Shown piece after piece: positions 47,201-52,261 of a DNA stretch of 52,491 nucleotides (its first letter is position 1; each line of letters begins with the position of its first letter). This DNA is from a virus. The stretch is taken from IMG/VR virus record IMGVR_UViG_3300006922_000034, positions 1-52,491 of that record; one strand, given 5' to 3'. Under the pieces are notes generated by a model. The model saw only the letters and a program-made list of their open reading frames with translations, was not told where the DNA came from and did not search any database. Both the position numbers and the translations under genes were made by a program.

Positions 47201-48047
47201 ATCTAAAGCAAGTGGTAATTTCCTAGGGGAAATACTAGATGCAAATGTGTTTAGTAAAGTTGTAGATAATTATGATGGCACAACAAACTATCAACAATTC
47301 TACGCATATGATACAGACGGATTTGACGTTACTACTTTAGATTTAAATGTTGAAGTTATTAATTACGAAGGTACATTTGACGAAGACCTAGTTACATTTA
47401 GAAGAAACGACCAAACCTATAGTGGATTTGACAATGTTACTTTTGGAAGAATGTTATATGGTGAAGGAAGACCAGAAGAACTAGCAATGATTAGTCCTTT
47501 AGAAAACCTTGTATTAACAGTTACAACTAATTCACATTTACAAGGAAATACTAGTTTGGCACAAGCAAGTGCAAATGCTTCTACAGTTACATATAGAACA
47601 CACTTAGATATGTTTGGTGATACCGAACACTTTAGACTTTTACCTGCTAATTCAACAACATTAGCGGCAAATATTATAAGTAATAGCACTAGTATTACAG
47701 TTGCAGATGCATCTAAACTTCCTAAACCACTTCTTAATACTCCAGGTGTTATTTGGGTAGGTTCAGAAAGAATAGAATATACAGAACGAAATACATCTTC
47801 TAATGTATTAAGTACCATTACTAGAGGTACAAAAGGAACAACGGCACAAGATTGGATTGTAACAGATGCAAGTGGAAGTGCTATAACAATAAACGTTTAT
47901 AACGGTGCTACAGAACACGAATTTACTGATATAACAGGAAAACCAGAAGCAAATGTTTGGTTAGATCCAGGTGCTACAAGTTTAGCAGATATTGGAAACA
48001 TAGATTTAGCAAACAACACCATTATGAAATTTATACATAACAGGTAA
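29256..48047 (+). CDS. Giant baseplate/tail structural protein (gp7-position), with YHYH domain
   Basis: 6263 residues with no interruption, more than a third of the window. The N-terminus (MAKIYKQLPEVLQTEANKNF, then FVNYQEYYWSNNDLPSI) is shared by large structural proteins after gp6 in marine T4-like phages, the slot of T4 gp7 (1032 residues). Visible parts: an Asp-Gly motif DADGDGDGD (about 728); a YHYH domain (about 1690-1885, with HSGIIGWAFDGLPIYGPYGY); beta repeats of the form NGGSGY...VTI near 245, 475, 565, 610, 2600, 4650, 4685 and 4730; a tract of eight glycines near 4277; and a conserved C-terminal core with FNKVLEYMNEVKPYTSKVRE (near 5790). It probably fuses a wedge protein with fibre-like and adhesive modules. 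Start coupled to gp6 by TAATG. Confidence 0.78.
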   Translation: MAKIYKQLPEVLQTEANKNFFETTVEQLFSASNIEVITGFLGKQDSANHNSDGSYIREATATRHHYSLSPAVNNLNTTTGTSENFIFYDELVDTLSISGVNTKNHNRLFATEYQSFLPPIDIDKFVNYQEYYWSNNDLPSITINGTLTNPIDIDTEVLGKKNFTSPNGITFKNGMVVTFGGQYVIPENKTNKDFYVEGVGESITLVPKVQNIGSPYAIAILNSWDNTNFTEADSNVKYTAGNISSVVISNPGIGYVNPTVSFTGSNTTLATATANANAIGSISDVTVTNSGANYSGQINLVLNSDTISTNINTAVTYVDFFDNDLKTIPTPYKVLAINSTTNVKEGQLATVDGQSSLVESTTTSAIQSIDNVVARYDTSRAGGVYTASGTTSGTGSGQSFRVTVIGETKLLSIHSVNDSYSTWSSNTAIKTARTSIVKDNVASTSSGNGTGATFKVVYDNFSGNSPHVAVSVVNGGTGYRRNDTITLAGSSIDSVGGPNITFKAYEIQKPQGITAVAGVTLSNSNVTGTHIVDMTNLGHIGNISTSANGVDAIFKVVADGNGNAVVTIIDGGIDFVDNETITINDGLLGSNNSGTLIFNVSDVITFGDTNIELLNGGSGHAVNDVITITDANLGSGGGNDLKFDIARTGDIVVLDNPVILDQTSNSAISFVGRGAEFQIRTSMFQLTSNVDGTFISGLSSMALTGVDPVTGKFYLGGSPDTNEDFGWDRDADGDGDGDAIWGGKTAQESPDYNVLQRGATNRNIWSRINFWHHRQNFLDAGATVPDKKYQATRPILEFDKDIELYNFGYKFVGEISVVSRTLSKVEVDGLVTGSLIDDAPLSVGTTIIFPNDEPIVSKHVYKVAHAGGLISLSKVGDPNLNPAGVEEGETGFVPLTFIQGDQVNIKAGLFGYGKEYWWNNNKLELCQVKEQLHQEPLMKMYDDKGQDFTDEDIFPNTSFKGNKIFNYKIGTGTNDTVLGFPLSFKPFKSTSEIEFENFLGTEVVNSGNVTKTDVPGYYYYKLLKQTPEYHSYWKNSDNKFEQAIKTFYYVNSFDVTNAFNKFFIGCNPKVNTDNASGYDINVLVNGTPRTDFTYTSNGIIEFTTYNFVKDDIIEIKAISDKNGLINERSISKYETPLSWAHNSDNEDITSISEPEYLQHFQNYMSNQDEFTGNALGNNNFKDTSKNSKHAKDIVKAEEDLRLASFLLNDQPHNLLEALRFSEQEYIRYKGRLRSELTKYFTDFDTTDLKTDFILEKVLRNVVTFSVGNNVFQQSYVIPFGDNFTEEVFTINSIDVLNYQIEKYLDLSKIENSLLVYRQRGTSQILLDIDHDYTITNTSNSITVNLSSTYDNQLGDKLLVRLYDKERDSAELPPTPSTMGMFPLYEPKILTDNSFTTPVQLLLGHDGSKSVLLGDTRDDVLLEFERRIYNSAKKEFRSANSLPGYNYTDVKSGYFRPNNLSQNEWFDLLRNSFADWVQSNNVDYIKNEIYDSSDEFTWNFRGTTDLPGHWRGYFEYHYDTVRPHTHPWEMLGFTEKPNWWDTLYITSTYTNYSSNNVPMWEDLEEGIIRDGDRENFTSGLYKSITTNPYRRIGLSNILPVSSTGTLKSPYDIQTTGTTTLTKAYTNATVNNSLGYLTTSFLLTDGLSVGFDSSNVYVTGKNIPNYATTKIDTTLSNVKEGSGNYNIPRVDLVAVANSNVSLESYAIGVLVNGLPLYNIKDNASWNGEDVWHYNNEFKNRNRSSNTIAETDSNGVTKTYLPTVDMSSTSAWGNATTHSGIIGWAFDGLPIYGPYGYSDPLDATSDVTNIKSSFVLKAGIRASGPGGDHTGAFVEDYTWDSSLAGQDGYAGRWNQRVGVTPDSSGAQIKYYVCTIDDSGKPMFPYAVGGGENNDTTNQTALTYGNRYYAQPQNKELNTLGTGYTSSTATSAITSSYSETKSNTVAINEDWRFGDGAPVENAWKYSEAYPFAITQALLLAKPGMFATMFGDPTRLIVPPMNKKVLVDKTSRKSWDYKSADNFTVHGTKDANGNFLTNIGYTQFIKSYLNFQGLNITTDFYDKLKSLNVKLGHRMAGFIDKDTATIRTDQYSTTGTSTSLIIPDENIQLELHNSPYKSRNAYSGVIIEKSTNGYKIRGYDKNNTYFNILESDTSGPSQSITRGGDPVSFANWTSTVAYPQNSIVKYLDQYYQAKNNIDADTGFITTDWTLLPALPTTGGATGVVYTNSTGIIKRIDYDKEFLTVQDVFDFLISLGRYHASLGFNFGEYDNSINDVRDWNYSAEQFLFWETGGWEVGNTLDLSPLSNKVSFAKTNEFVAEVKVIDQNQYSLLDENGVSINPKNCGIVREGNNIEITPPTGKQIYSAILYTKQTEHALIVDNKTDFADTIFNTLYNQKQDRLFIKAKRTLGWEGRLSSEGFIINGEELQPNLDNITSTMGDYHNLGFIPVDKQVYQASRGLFGFDQKTYLTDLDILDDQQVEFFKGMIQNKGTLTGIGKLAKSNSIVQGNVTVFDEWALKVGEFGDIDNEQSIELALTKKDMVQDPQLFKLEFPEDTTGFIKEILVTENKSSYETVPEIEISAPTEPGGIQATGKVNLVAGVISSIEITNGGSGYDELATVQTILGNVNVTGADLKFNSVTVASSDLIPAANITGINNITITDHLNSNSAHTIDLSGVTEMANIATKINSKVETNANIVAQAVTSFNADAWTLSNTTGSNNMIAVSSPTTSPTTLEAGMPITFSGNALGGLNLNTIYYVRDISVIQPEDLSEFYTTFTVSATVNGSAVNLSSATGTMQAAGSKTTVLQISGQDFTLGGSGLANLMLPTTRNQPKQRYAIDVANNTQENNIIVSVSGTSLQPSGNWSYDKGDRWEYTTSSTVLSGAYTQIINTTGTKQGTSILSNNLVQIDGEYPFVDVYVNNVRLVNENGVNVYNVANATAITFPDVTLLPDGNITPDANITIVERATIDFDDAYQGDLPGAELNIKVQAQDGLAIKVEGKRLYTITEDIQNDEIITIDIDDPTRFLKKPTGVKTNALWPTTNKVDATGITDPSYRDIPNAGYVRREDVNYQAYAISDIQDLFATDRIYKPSKDELIHVASSENKDWNVYKLREAENSNISFIEQEGSDMSSYLYTTEDLFNYVDSNQLQQTDLSRFMDYTLVLKKANISDNVVIWTNQEVVDKQSAIIKDFGAISMIQANVANVAPLNTYDIVDIEKYSGFVAYGTCTASSNTNIATINYTSGAVSPVNGDYVQLIDLDTTDTTYTATSLVHSDIATANADYHDSKITITTSTSNVSTLIANVTPISLNFTGADLVLDGITTKASDVKDLTFVPHSVDYSAGTFVINSDDTLFQDYFGNSSDSNITAVTGGITNVTFTATTTSNVNGQIHQISNVNALENTFTIPQSNIAGQVGNVMIDFQTKCALVSNTVIRNGVLDSANVETSFQPVYAGDIIKVFTQNIRGYYTVEHAYTKRIEEPNGNVSYKNVQVINAPWHENIVKTGHFVDRGVIINTSEDHEIHEEYAGKRVLIHKASNPYYNQTYKVNRVPSNTSIEVSTLFAYEPGITNISKSVIGTVQGVVTNNKVITLTAPDENIIPYMIVTGTGITEHVRVMSIANNVITLDKAVTVANTVELTFQNMSIMTTLDHDVVKLNNTSFRIDDVTSVTGIADSLNRTQAIKKGFVQSDTFYIDIPMITSTVDIFGNKPWDFAGRTPYIEDFDKWDLKNLIKTGKLVVDPKKPVQEIRKTGLITLDDNENSVKSKPQTTYEPQILDPVDKNVDPAIVATNIAQEGNGMNVVTIDMVTVDPKSALKGTDKNPALGNKQTAVLNGKLLADAPTKRCGPDACAKVPFRGTPKDDPSLGRKTCFTGSNIPSNSFSANGSGHGKRQWTSAYSGYYSPRGQVGGTDGSQGMTKLGGSILGAKTWSDNGSTKSCTLSFTPNVAGRLFVHAFQSGKKHYSNSKVTVSGGTVIGQSTVQGKYLGKSGAQPNGVSSAIIEVEFDGTQQISITGTSRGGSNHWHSIEFHVSAKRNAMDNCSEVVYKSDTTVTSGNTNSGVDRDDSVAFFYKQLQNVRGQRDTHHFQTTGSGAGTLFFDNFGAADGILIYQGATKGATTTLVGISNPQSLRRLTDDEKNFFRTSATTSGTNAGGTGQSTGGNQNNYQNSGLGKKLFSAGHNPTHSGQKIGVKFSGAIDFNLDHTNGAYITVVVQKDGTSTIYKQCILLPKAQPVIDDPGADPNPVIDCSQQGVIPDSANSSTTNTPTGASTSIITQSGTASTKKQGGGGGGGGWLRSLMGGKRHANWQGFTRPFMTGSSFVPSVFRKTVKTVYQPSYGVPISLASGRYVNNQVQLISGNYIVPLAQRMEGIIPISAPLLRSLDAETMPFYNVLDANRSAFEKGGMFYNFSPKRINTDVKLNDGGIISVTGGELYGLQVSDTFFYGDPYDGTLPIGGSGDDDDPITTPPEDIAEGPIDTNIDFNDNNWFITIQPIDENGGAGDEVPVPVYRPTPGITIDIGNVNLNTGDNLFINGQEIKFNGSSQEAIMKSFNCNKATGFDVTPVGADKVRISSCTNAPLTVKEGCSGGIYKEVLDFHIVRSFISTEVSNTAVIPATTGYYNGSAGTTETAIYTHYDVDGGFIGNTSPSDATTGSVLSSRNVTTGGSGYAVGDRLRLVGGTPIEDPFSGIKDICIDQPGAGYSAPENIVVRIGDGSTPGRNASVKTVLFDANNGISKIVIDNPGEEYDINRPPKVTILDLGTTPVPTEWQANTAYTTNDIVFYKNNYIASVENINGPDSDRVAGEYQITLSNLREKYKGGVVTVTIDENGAATIGNFGRDKTVGFEIGDTVTIPIETLATEGVGGSTPITFDVQFVGLNKTEYYTVTTDFTTSQDFVPEENFKVRNNIFSKRDATAKATVDNNGLIPRVAKFEVTSVDPIGGITSVRILDRGIYKVFPTDLTNGLPLEYDHINLGDEAGLTAEGYYTSGSGLGQFDPITLEELPSPGGYDPLNNLLVGGSGAKIFLTSREIPDCSQPGTAKNALGLPDLINDINPVDELVAAIQDALQNYGYSPDVLYADSVPINDNISRIRIGSPAFPGIRIGGTPGLLDGLGIPPGDYNVASLCVQAVIETQDGKEDNPEALQKLTGLADELNLGIEKDGPLDVIKLLCVDTIGDPAFGQVPGGSGGSGLAGQDPNSIFGDGSVIFAKDLFQYELRSLTGNPVRLRSGSMSQEVDVLYLESQRYATESDIATANATYSTIPNTLSSFGNVWIDNYQGNGWAYLESGNIAPGRQQENLVDTKFLNKALVYDNQSGTQRLDLQVWDPFKGVIPGYIDKEIDFICADDPVVYTGSRNRFDDKHVGKVWWDISTIRYNWYEQGSARDRWLNWGSTFPGSTVSIYEWTKSSVLPTSYLGSGTPRSANMYLESQELNPATGKYVPVYFYWVRNKDTLSNNARINLGRDLTALQIAKYIADPINYGLQLISFVKDNSFTLTNVSSEIRDEDDNLQINFSKNLNPDGKKHVSWQLARENDNNSIIPEDLTQKLIDSICGFDELGNMVPDGTLSKVQRYGIQFRPRQTMFKDIKEARRLLVNIINKEFNIIKMNTEFANWDSTLPTNRTYIEPKNWYAVKSIDPVSKELEYYDDSYKPIYKVSSVSELDTLKLSINDGSIIQVKGNDTERYKLYMYIGSNQSFRLISIENEIVQLKDTVYTDDSNSILNSELRTLLKIISSNTFKDKVLWNKIFFNLLKHAYVEQGQLDWAFKTSYLYVEKEETDLIQFNGFKPENFNKVLEYMNEVKPYTSKVREYKDGKSAPIEYIKDQMISDFDRPAYVDQDQGIVRILDDDSNSDVALMNSLATHKKYAGLTDKSGDPVRKIKDTIVFDRTHFVPTEFNWNIATESANISIANNLAWLKSNSNADVSGNVNVRSVDRIVKFDPDVINQFDTEMETYLVSQSYVAGESANTSVVGNATIMFNAVEGGHLDKTLSLIKSKASGNFLGEILDANVFSKVVDNYDGTTNYQQFYAYDTDGFDVTTLDLNVEVINYEGTFDEDLVTFRRNDQTYSGFDNVTFGRMLYGEGRPEELAMISPLENLVLTVTTNSHLQGNTSLAQASANASTVTYRTHLDMFGDTEHFRLLPANSTTLAANIISNSTSITVADASKLPKPLLNTPGVIWVGSERIEYTERNTSSNVLSTITRGTKGTTAQDWIVTDASGSAITINVYNGATEHEFTDITGKPEANVWLDPGATSLADIGNIDLANNTIMKFIHNR

Positions 48048-48070
48048 TAAACTACATAGTTTTGAAAGGT

Positions 48071-48078
48071 GATAAATA
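48071..48078 (+). promoter_or_regulatory. T4-type late promoter abutting the gene at 48084
   Basis: GATAAATA, with five bases between its end and the ATG at 48084, the same spacing as at gp25. The predicted transcription start is the A of that ATG. Confidence 0.68.
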
Positions 48079-48083
48079 GTTAC

Positions 48084-48716
48084 ATGAGCAAGGAAATGAA
48101 AATAGATCAAGATAAAAAAATTCATAAGCCAGACGATACAGTCGGTTTAAATGTTAGTGGTCATATTTTGATCAAAGATAAGGAAACAGGCGAAGAGCTC
48201 GTTAATAAAAGAAATGCAATACACTATGGAAACATGGCTTATATTGTTGCACAGGCATTAAATAGTTTTAATACAGAAAATGCTTTTATTGACAGAATCG
48301 CATTTGGAAACGGTGCTACAAGTATAGATACAGCAGGTAAAATTACATATAAAACTCCTAAAGTTAGTGAGGCGTATGAAAACTCTGCAGGGTTATACAG
48401 TAGAACGTACAGCAAAAGGTTAAATCCTGCTAGTACAGATACATTTATATCCACTACTGTTGGTGCATCTTACACAGACATTAAAATAACAGCAACTTTA
48501 GGCTATAACGAACCATCAGATGCAGAATTATTCGATACTGCAACAAATAATGCAGGTAATTATGTATTTGATGAAATAGGATTATTTACATTCCCAACAG
48601 ATGGTTCAGATATAGATACAAGTACAATGTTGACACACGTTATTTTTCATCCGGTGCAAAAGAGTCAAAACAGAATAATAGAAATAGTTTATACTGTAAG
48701 AATACAGTTAAGTTAA
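48084..48716 (+). CDS. Conserved structural protein of marine T4-like phages
   Basis: 210 residues from the ATG at 48084. A GTG at 48069 would lie partly inside the late promoter and is rejected. The segment GHILIKDKETGEELVNKRNAIHYGNMA is characteristic of a conserved virion protein group encoded between the giant wedge protein and the tail fibres. The rest is beta-rich (IDRIAFGNGAT, FDEIGLFTF, IIEIVYTVRIQLS). It may be a baseplate-to-fibre connector. This is from position, and I recognise no T4 equivalent. It ends 15 bp before the tail fibre gene. Confidence 0.62.
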   Translation: MSKEMKIDQDKKIHKPDDTVGLNVSGHILIKDKETGEELVNKRNAIHYGNMAYIVAQALNSFNTENAFIDRIAFGNGATSIDTAGKITYKTPKVSEAYENSAGLYSRTYSKRLNPASTDTFISTTVGASYTDIKITATLGYNEPSDAELFDTATNNAGNYVFDEIGLFTFPTDGSDIDTSTMLTHVIFHPVQKSQNRIIEIVYTVRIQLS

Positions 48717-48731
48717 TGAGGAAATAAGAAA

Positions 48732-51700
48732 ATGGCATATACAATTACAAATTCAGACGGAACAGTAACGGCTACCATACCGGATACTACTGTCGATACA
48801 ACTTATGCTTTAACACTAATAGGTAGAAATGTTTCTGGATACGGTCAGTATTTTGTACAAAATACAATTAGACATCTAGAAAACTTTGCAAGTACGGTGC
48901 AACCATCGGGAACAAAATTAATCGGACAACTTTGGTACGATAAAAGCGATAGCACGTTTAAAGTATGGGACGGAAGTCAGTGGAAGTTTGCAACAAATAT
49001 AGTTGTAAGTTCAACAGTACCCTCAAACCCAACACCTGGTGCCGCACATTTCAATACTAACAATGACAAACTTAGCATATATGATGGAACAGCATTTAAG
49101 TTAGCCTCATACTCAGGTGAAGTTTCCAATGCATATAGCAGTATTTCAAGTGCAGGAAATCCTAGTAACTATGGTACAAAATTAAGAAACATATTTTTAA
49201 CAGATGCAAACGACATTGTAAAACCAGTATTAGCATTAGTATATGTAAGTGATGGTTCATTAAACCAAGGTGATACAAGTACATCTGCAGGTAAAGAAAC
49301 AATTATGTCCATAATGAGTGACCACCCGTCATTTGTTGTTAAGGATATTGCAAGTTCTTCAGAAGGCGAAAACATTAACTACTATTTAGAACTAAGTGCA
49401 AGTGGTGGTATAGGAACCACTATTAATCCTGGACAAAATTTAAGAAGCGAATATGCCGCAACATCAGTACCATTGGCAGAAAGAGCATATAGAGCTGATG
49501 CGGCTTATGTATTAAATGTAGGTGGTAGTCCAGGTTCAGACGGTGCTTCTAATGTTAGTGCGTCTGCTGTTATACATACAGGTACTGGATATGTTCCAGT
49601 TAGTGATAACAGTTTCTCATTAGGATCAAGTGATTATAAATTTGCTACTGCTTATTCAGGAGCCTTTTTTGCAGGTTCAAATGGTGTAACAATTGGTAAT
49701 GACTTAGGTAACGCAACAACAAGATTTGCAAACATATACGGTACTAACTTAGATATAAGTGGTGATATAACATTCGGTGCAGGTACACAAAACTTTGGTA
49801 CAAGCAGTGAACCAGTTGAAAACCTATTTGCCGGAGCGGCAACTATTAAAACATCCTTAACATTAGGAGGTGGATCAGGTTATACATTACCAGTTGCAGA
49901 CGGTGTGGCTGATCACGCTCTAGTTACAGACGGATCTGGTGCAGTATCGTTTACTGCTATCCCAACTACAGCAACTACAATGACTGCTGGAGACGGTTTA
50001 ACAGGTGGTGGTACACTTGCTTCTAGCAGAACATTCAACGTAGGTGAAGGTGCATATATGACAGTTTCAGCAGATGCTGTGGCTGTAGATGCAACACCAG
50101 ATGCTACAGCAGGTAAAGTTGTAGCAAGAGACGGATCAGGTAACTTTGCCGCAGGAACAATTACAGGTAGTTCAATTACAGATGGAACAGCAACATTAAC
50201 AGGTGGTGCATTAAGTCTAGGTGGAGGAATTACAGGTGCTACTGGTATTACAGCCAGTGGAACAGTACAATTTGGTAATCTTAGTGACGGTAGTATTACT
50301 GCTACAGGGTTTGTAGATGAAGATAATATGGCATCTAATAGTGCTACATTAATTCCAACTCAACAGTCAGTTAAAGCATACGCAGATTTAAAAGAAACAA
50401 ATGCTGGTACAGTAACAAATACAGCCAACACAAACATGAAGGCTTATGTTGATACTCAGGTATCAGGACTTAATAATGCTACAATAGTAAGAACAAGTGG
50501 TACACAAAGTATTTCAGGTGCTAAAACATTTAATGACGTTGCAACCTTTAGTTCTAATATTATTGTAAATGCAAATTTAATAGTAAATGGAACAACAACA
50601 GAAATTAATACAGAAACTTTAACTGTAGATGATAATATTATTGTACTTAACAATAATGAAGCAGGAACACCATCACAAAATGCTGGTATAGAGGTTGAAC
50701 GTGGAACACATAATAACGTTTTATTTAGATGGAACGAAAGTGGTACTCGTTGGGAGTATACTGAAGACGGGTCTACTTATGTAGGTTTAGGTTCAGCACA
50801 AACATTCAGTGGTAATACAGACGGTGTTGCAGAAGGTTCTAATAACTTATACTTTACAGATGCTAGAGCAAAAGCAAGTGCCAATACAGCAATTGGACTT
50901 AACAGTACATCCAATCTTTCTGAAGGTACAAATTTATACTTCACAAATAATAGAGCAGATGCCAGAATAGCAAGTGCCAATTTAGCAGATCTTAATAATG
51001 TTTCTAGTTCGGCACCAAGTGCAAACCAAGTTTTACAATGGAACGGAAGTGCATGGGCACCAGCAACTACGGCGGCAGGTGTTACTGACTTAGGCGACTT
51101 AGGAGATGTAAATGCTTCATCATCAAACGGACAAGTATTGACATCAGATGGTAGTGGTAATTTCACTTTCCAAAGTATTCCTGGAAGTAATAACTATTAC
51201 TTAGACGGTATCACTAAATCAGGTAATACACTAACATTTAGTGTTAACGGCACAACCAATAGAACTTATACATTTGGTAGTAATGCATTTAATAGTAGTA
51301 CTATACCAACAAACACTGACCAATTAACAAATGGTGCAGGATTTACTACAAATACAGGTACTGTAACAAATGTAACTGTTGGATCAGGATTAGACGTATC
51401 TAGTGGAACAACAACACCAGATATTAGTTTGGATTTATCAGAACTTACAACAAGTACCACAAACGGTCATGGTGATTATTTCGTAGTTGTAGATAGTGCA
51501 AACGCCCAGAGAAAACTTTCTAAAGGCAGTATTAATATAAGCGAATTTAATAATAATGCCGGTTACATTACAAGTTATGTAAATAATAACCATTATCTAA
51601 ACGGTATTAGTAAATCCGGAAACACATTAACATTTGAAGTTCTAGGACAGACTGATCAATCATTTAGTTTTGGTTCTAATGCATTCAATAGTACAACAAT

Positions 51701-52259
51701 ACCAACTAATACTAACCAATTAACAAATAATTCAGGCTTTCTTACAAGTATTTCAAGTTCACAAGTAACAAGTGCATTAGGATTTACACCATATAATAAC
51801 ACTAATCCAAATGGATATACAAGTAATTCAGGTGATATTACAGCAGTTACAGTAAGTAATGGTATATCAGGCGGTGGTACTAGTGGTAGTGTTGGCGTAA
51901 GTATGTCAGGAACTTACACTGGAGACTTTAGAGTAACAGGTGAAATTAGTGCTACTGCTGACGTAGTTGCGTATTATAGTTCAGACGAAAGATTAAAAGA
52001 TAACGTTAAAGTAATTGAAAATGCTTCTGATAAAGTAGCACAATTACGTGGTGTTGAATTTGATTGGAACGACAAGCAGTCAACTTACGAAGGACATGAT
52101 GTTGGTGTTATAGCACAAGATGTTGAAAAAGTTTTACCAGAATTAGTACAAACAAGAGACGATGGCTACAAAGCAGTAAAATATGAAAAAATTGTTGGAC
52201 TATTAATAGAAGCAATTAAAGATTTACAGGACGAAGTCAAGGCTCTTAAGGGAGAATAA
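48732..52259 (+). CDS. Tail fibre with C-terminal S74 intramolecular chaperone
   Basis: 1175 residues. The N-terminal region has QNTIRHLENFASTVQPSG and LIGQLWYDKSDSTFKVWDGS, common in marine phage fibres. Then come beta-rich repeats such as GDGLTGGGTLASSRTFNVGE and NLYFTDARAKAS/NLYFTNNRADAR. Residues 820-871 and 952-1003 are a duplicated 52-residue block. The C-terminal 92 residues are an endosialidase-type chaperone (peptidase S74): S1084-D1085-ERLKDN, EFDWNDKQSTYEGHDVGVIA, and a final coiled coil (IVGLLIEAIKDLQDEVKAL). In this family the chaperone trimerises the fibre and then cleaves itself off at the Ser. It is likely a receptor-binding fibre. GAGGA precedes the ATG. Confidence 0.87.
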   Translation: MAYTITNSDGTVTATIPDTTVDTTYALTLIGRNVSGYGQYFVQNTIRHLENFASTVQPSGTKLIGQLWYDKSDSTFKVWDGSQWKFATNIVVSSTVPSNPTPGAAHFNTNNDKLSIYDGTAFKLASYSGEVSNAYSSISSAGNPSNYGTKLRNIFLTDANDIVKPVLALVYVSDGSLNQGDTSTSAGKETIMSIMSDHPSFVVKDIASSSEGENINYYLELSASGGIGTTINPGQNLRSEYAATSVPLAERAYRADAAYVLNVGGSPGSDGASNVSASAVIHTGTGYVPVSDNSFSLGSSDYKFATAYSGAFFAGSNGVTIGNDLGNATTRFANIYGTNLDISGDITFGAGTQNFGTSSEPVENLFAGAATIKTSLTLGGGSGYTLPVADGVADHALVTDGSGAVSFTAIPTTATTMTAGDGLTGGGTLASSRTFNVGEGAYMTVSADAVAVDATPDATAGKVVARDGSGNFAAGTITGSSITDGTATLTGGALSLGGGITGATGITASGTVQFGNLSDGSITATGFVDEDNMASNSATLIPTQQSVKAYADLKETNAGTVTNTANTNMKAYVDTQVSGLNNATIVRTSGTQSISGAKTFNDVATFSSNIIVNANLIVNGTTTEINTETLTVDDNIIVLNNNEAGTPSQNAGIEVERGTHNNVLFRWNESGTRWEYTEDGSTYVGLGSAQTFSGNTDGVAEGSNNLYFTDARAKASANTAIGLNSTSNLSEGTNLYFTNNRADARIASANLADLNNVSSSAPSANQVLQWNGSAWAPATTAAGVTDLGDLGDVNASSSNGQVLTSDGSGNFTFQSIPGSNNYYLDGITKSGNTLTFSVNGTTNRTYTFGSNAFNSSTIPTNTDQLTNGAGFTTNTGTVTNVTVGSGLDVSSGTTTPDISLDLSELTTSTTNGHGDYFVVVDSANAQRKLSKGSINISEFNNNAGYITSYVNNNHYLNGISKSGNTLTFEVLGQTDQSFSFGSNAFNSTTIPTNTNQLTNNSGFLTSISSSQVTSALGFTPYNNTNPNGYTSNSGDITAVTVSNGISGGGTSGSVGVSMSGTYTGDFRVTGEISATADVVAYYSSDERLKDNVKVIENASDKVAQLRGVEFDWNDKQSTYEGHDVGVIAQDVEKVLPELVQTRDDGYKAVKYEKIVGLLIEAIKDLQDEVKALKGE
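51189..51740 (+). repeat. Duplicated 156-bp block in the tail fibre gene
   Basis: 51189-51344 and 51585-51740 encode two 52-residue copies that share SGNTLTF, FGSNAFNS and TIPTNT. They differ mostly at the ends and at third codon positions, so the duplication is old and kept by selection rather than recent. Confidence 0.85.
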
Positions 52260-52261
52260 AC

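Noticed and set aside
48069-48083. GTG start at 48069 for the conserved structural protein
   Set aside because: It overlaps the late promoter octamer at 48071-48078, so the codon would not be on the transcript. The ATG at 48084 has the geometry seen at gp25.
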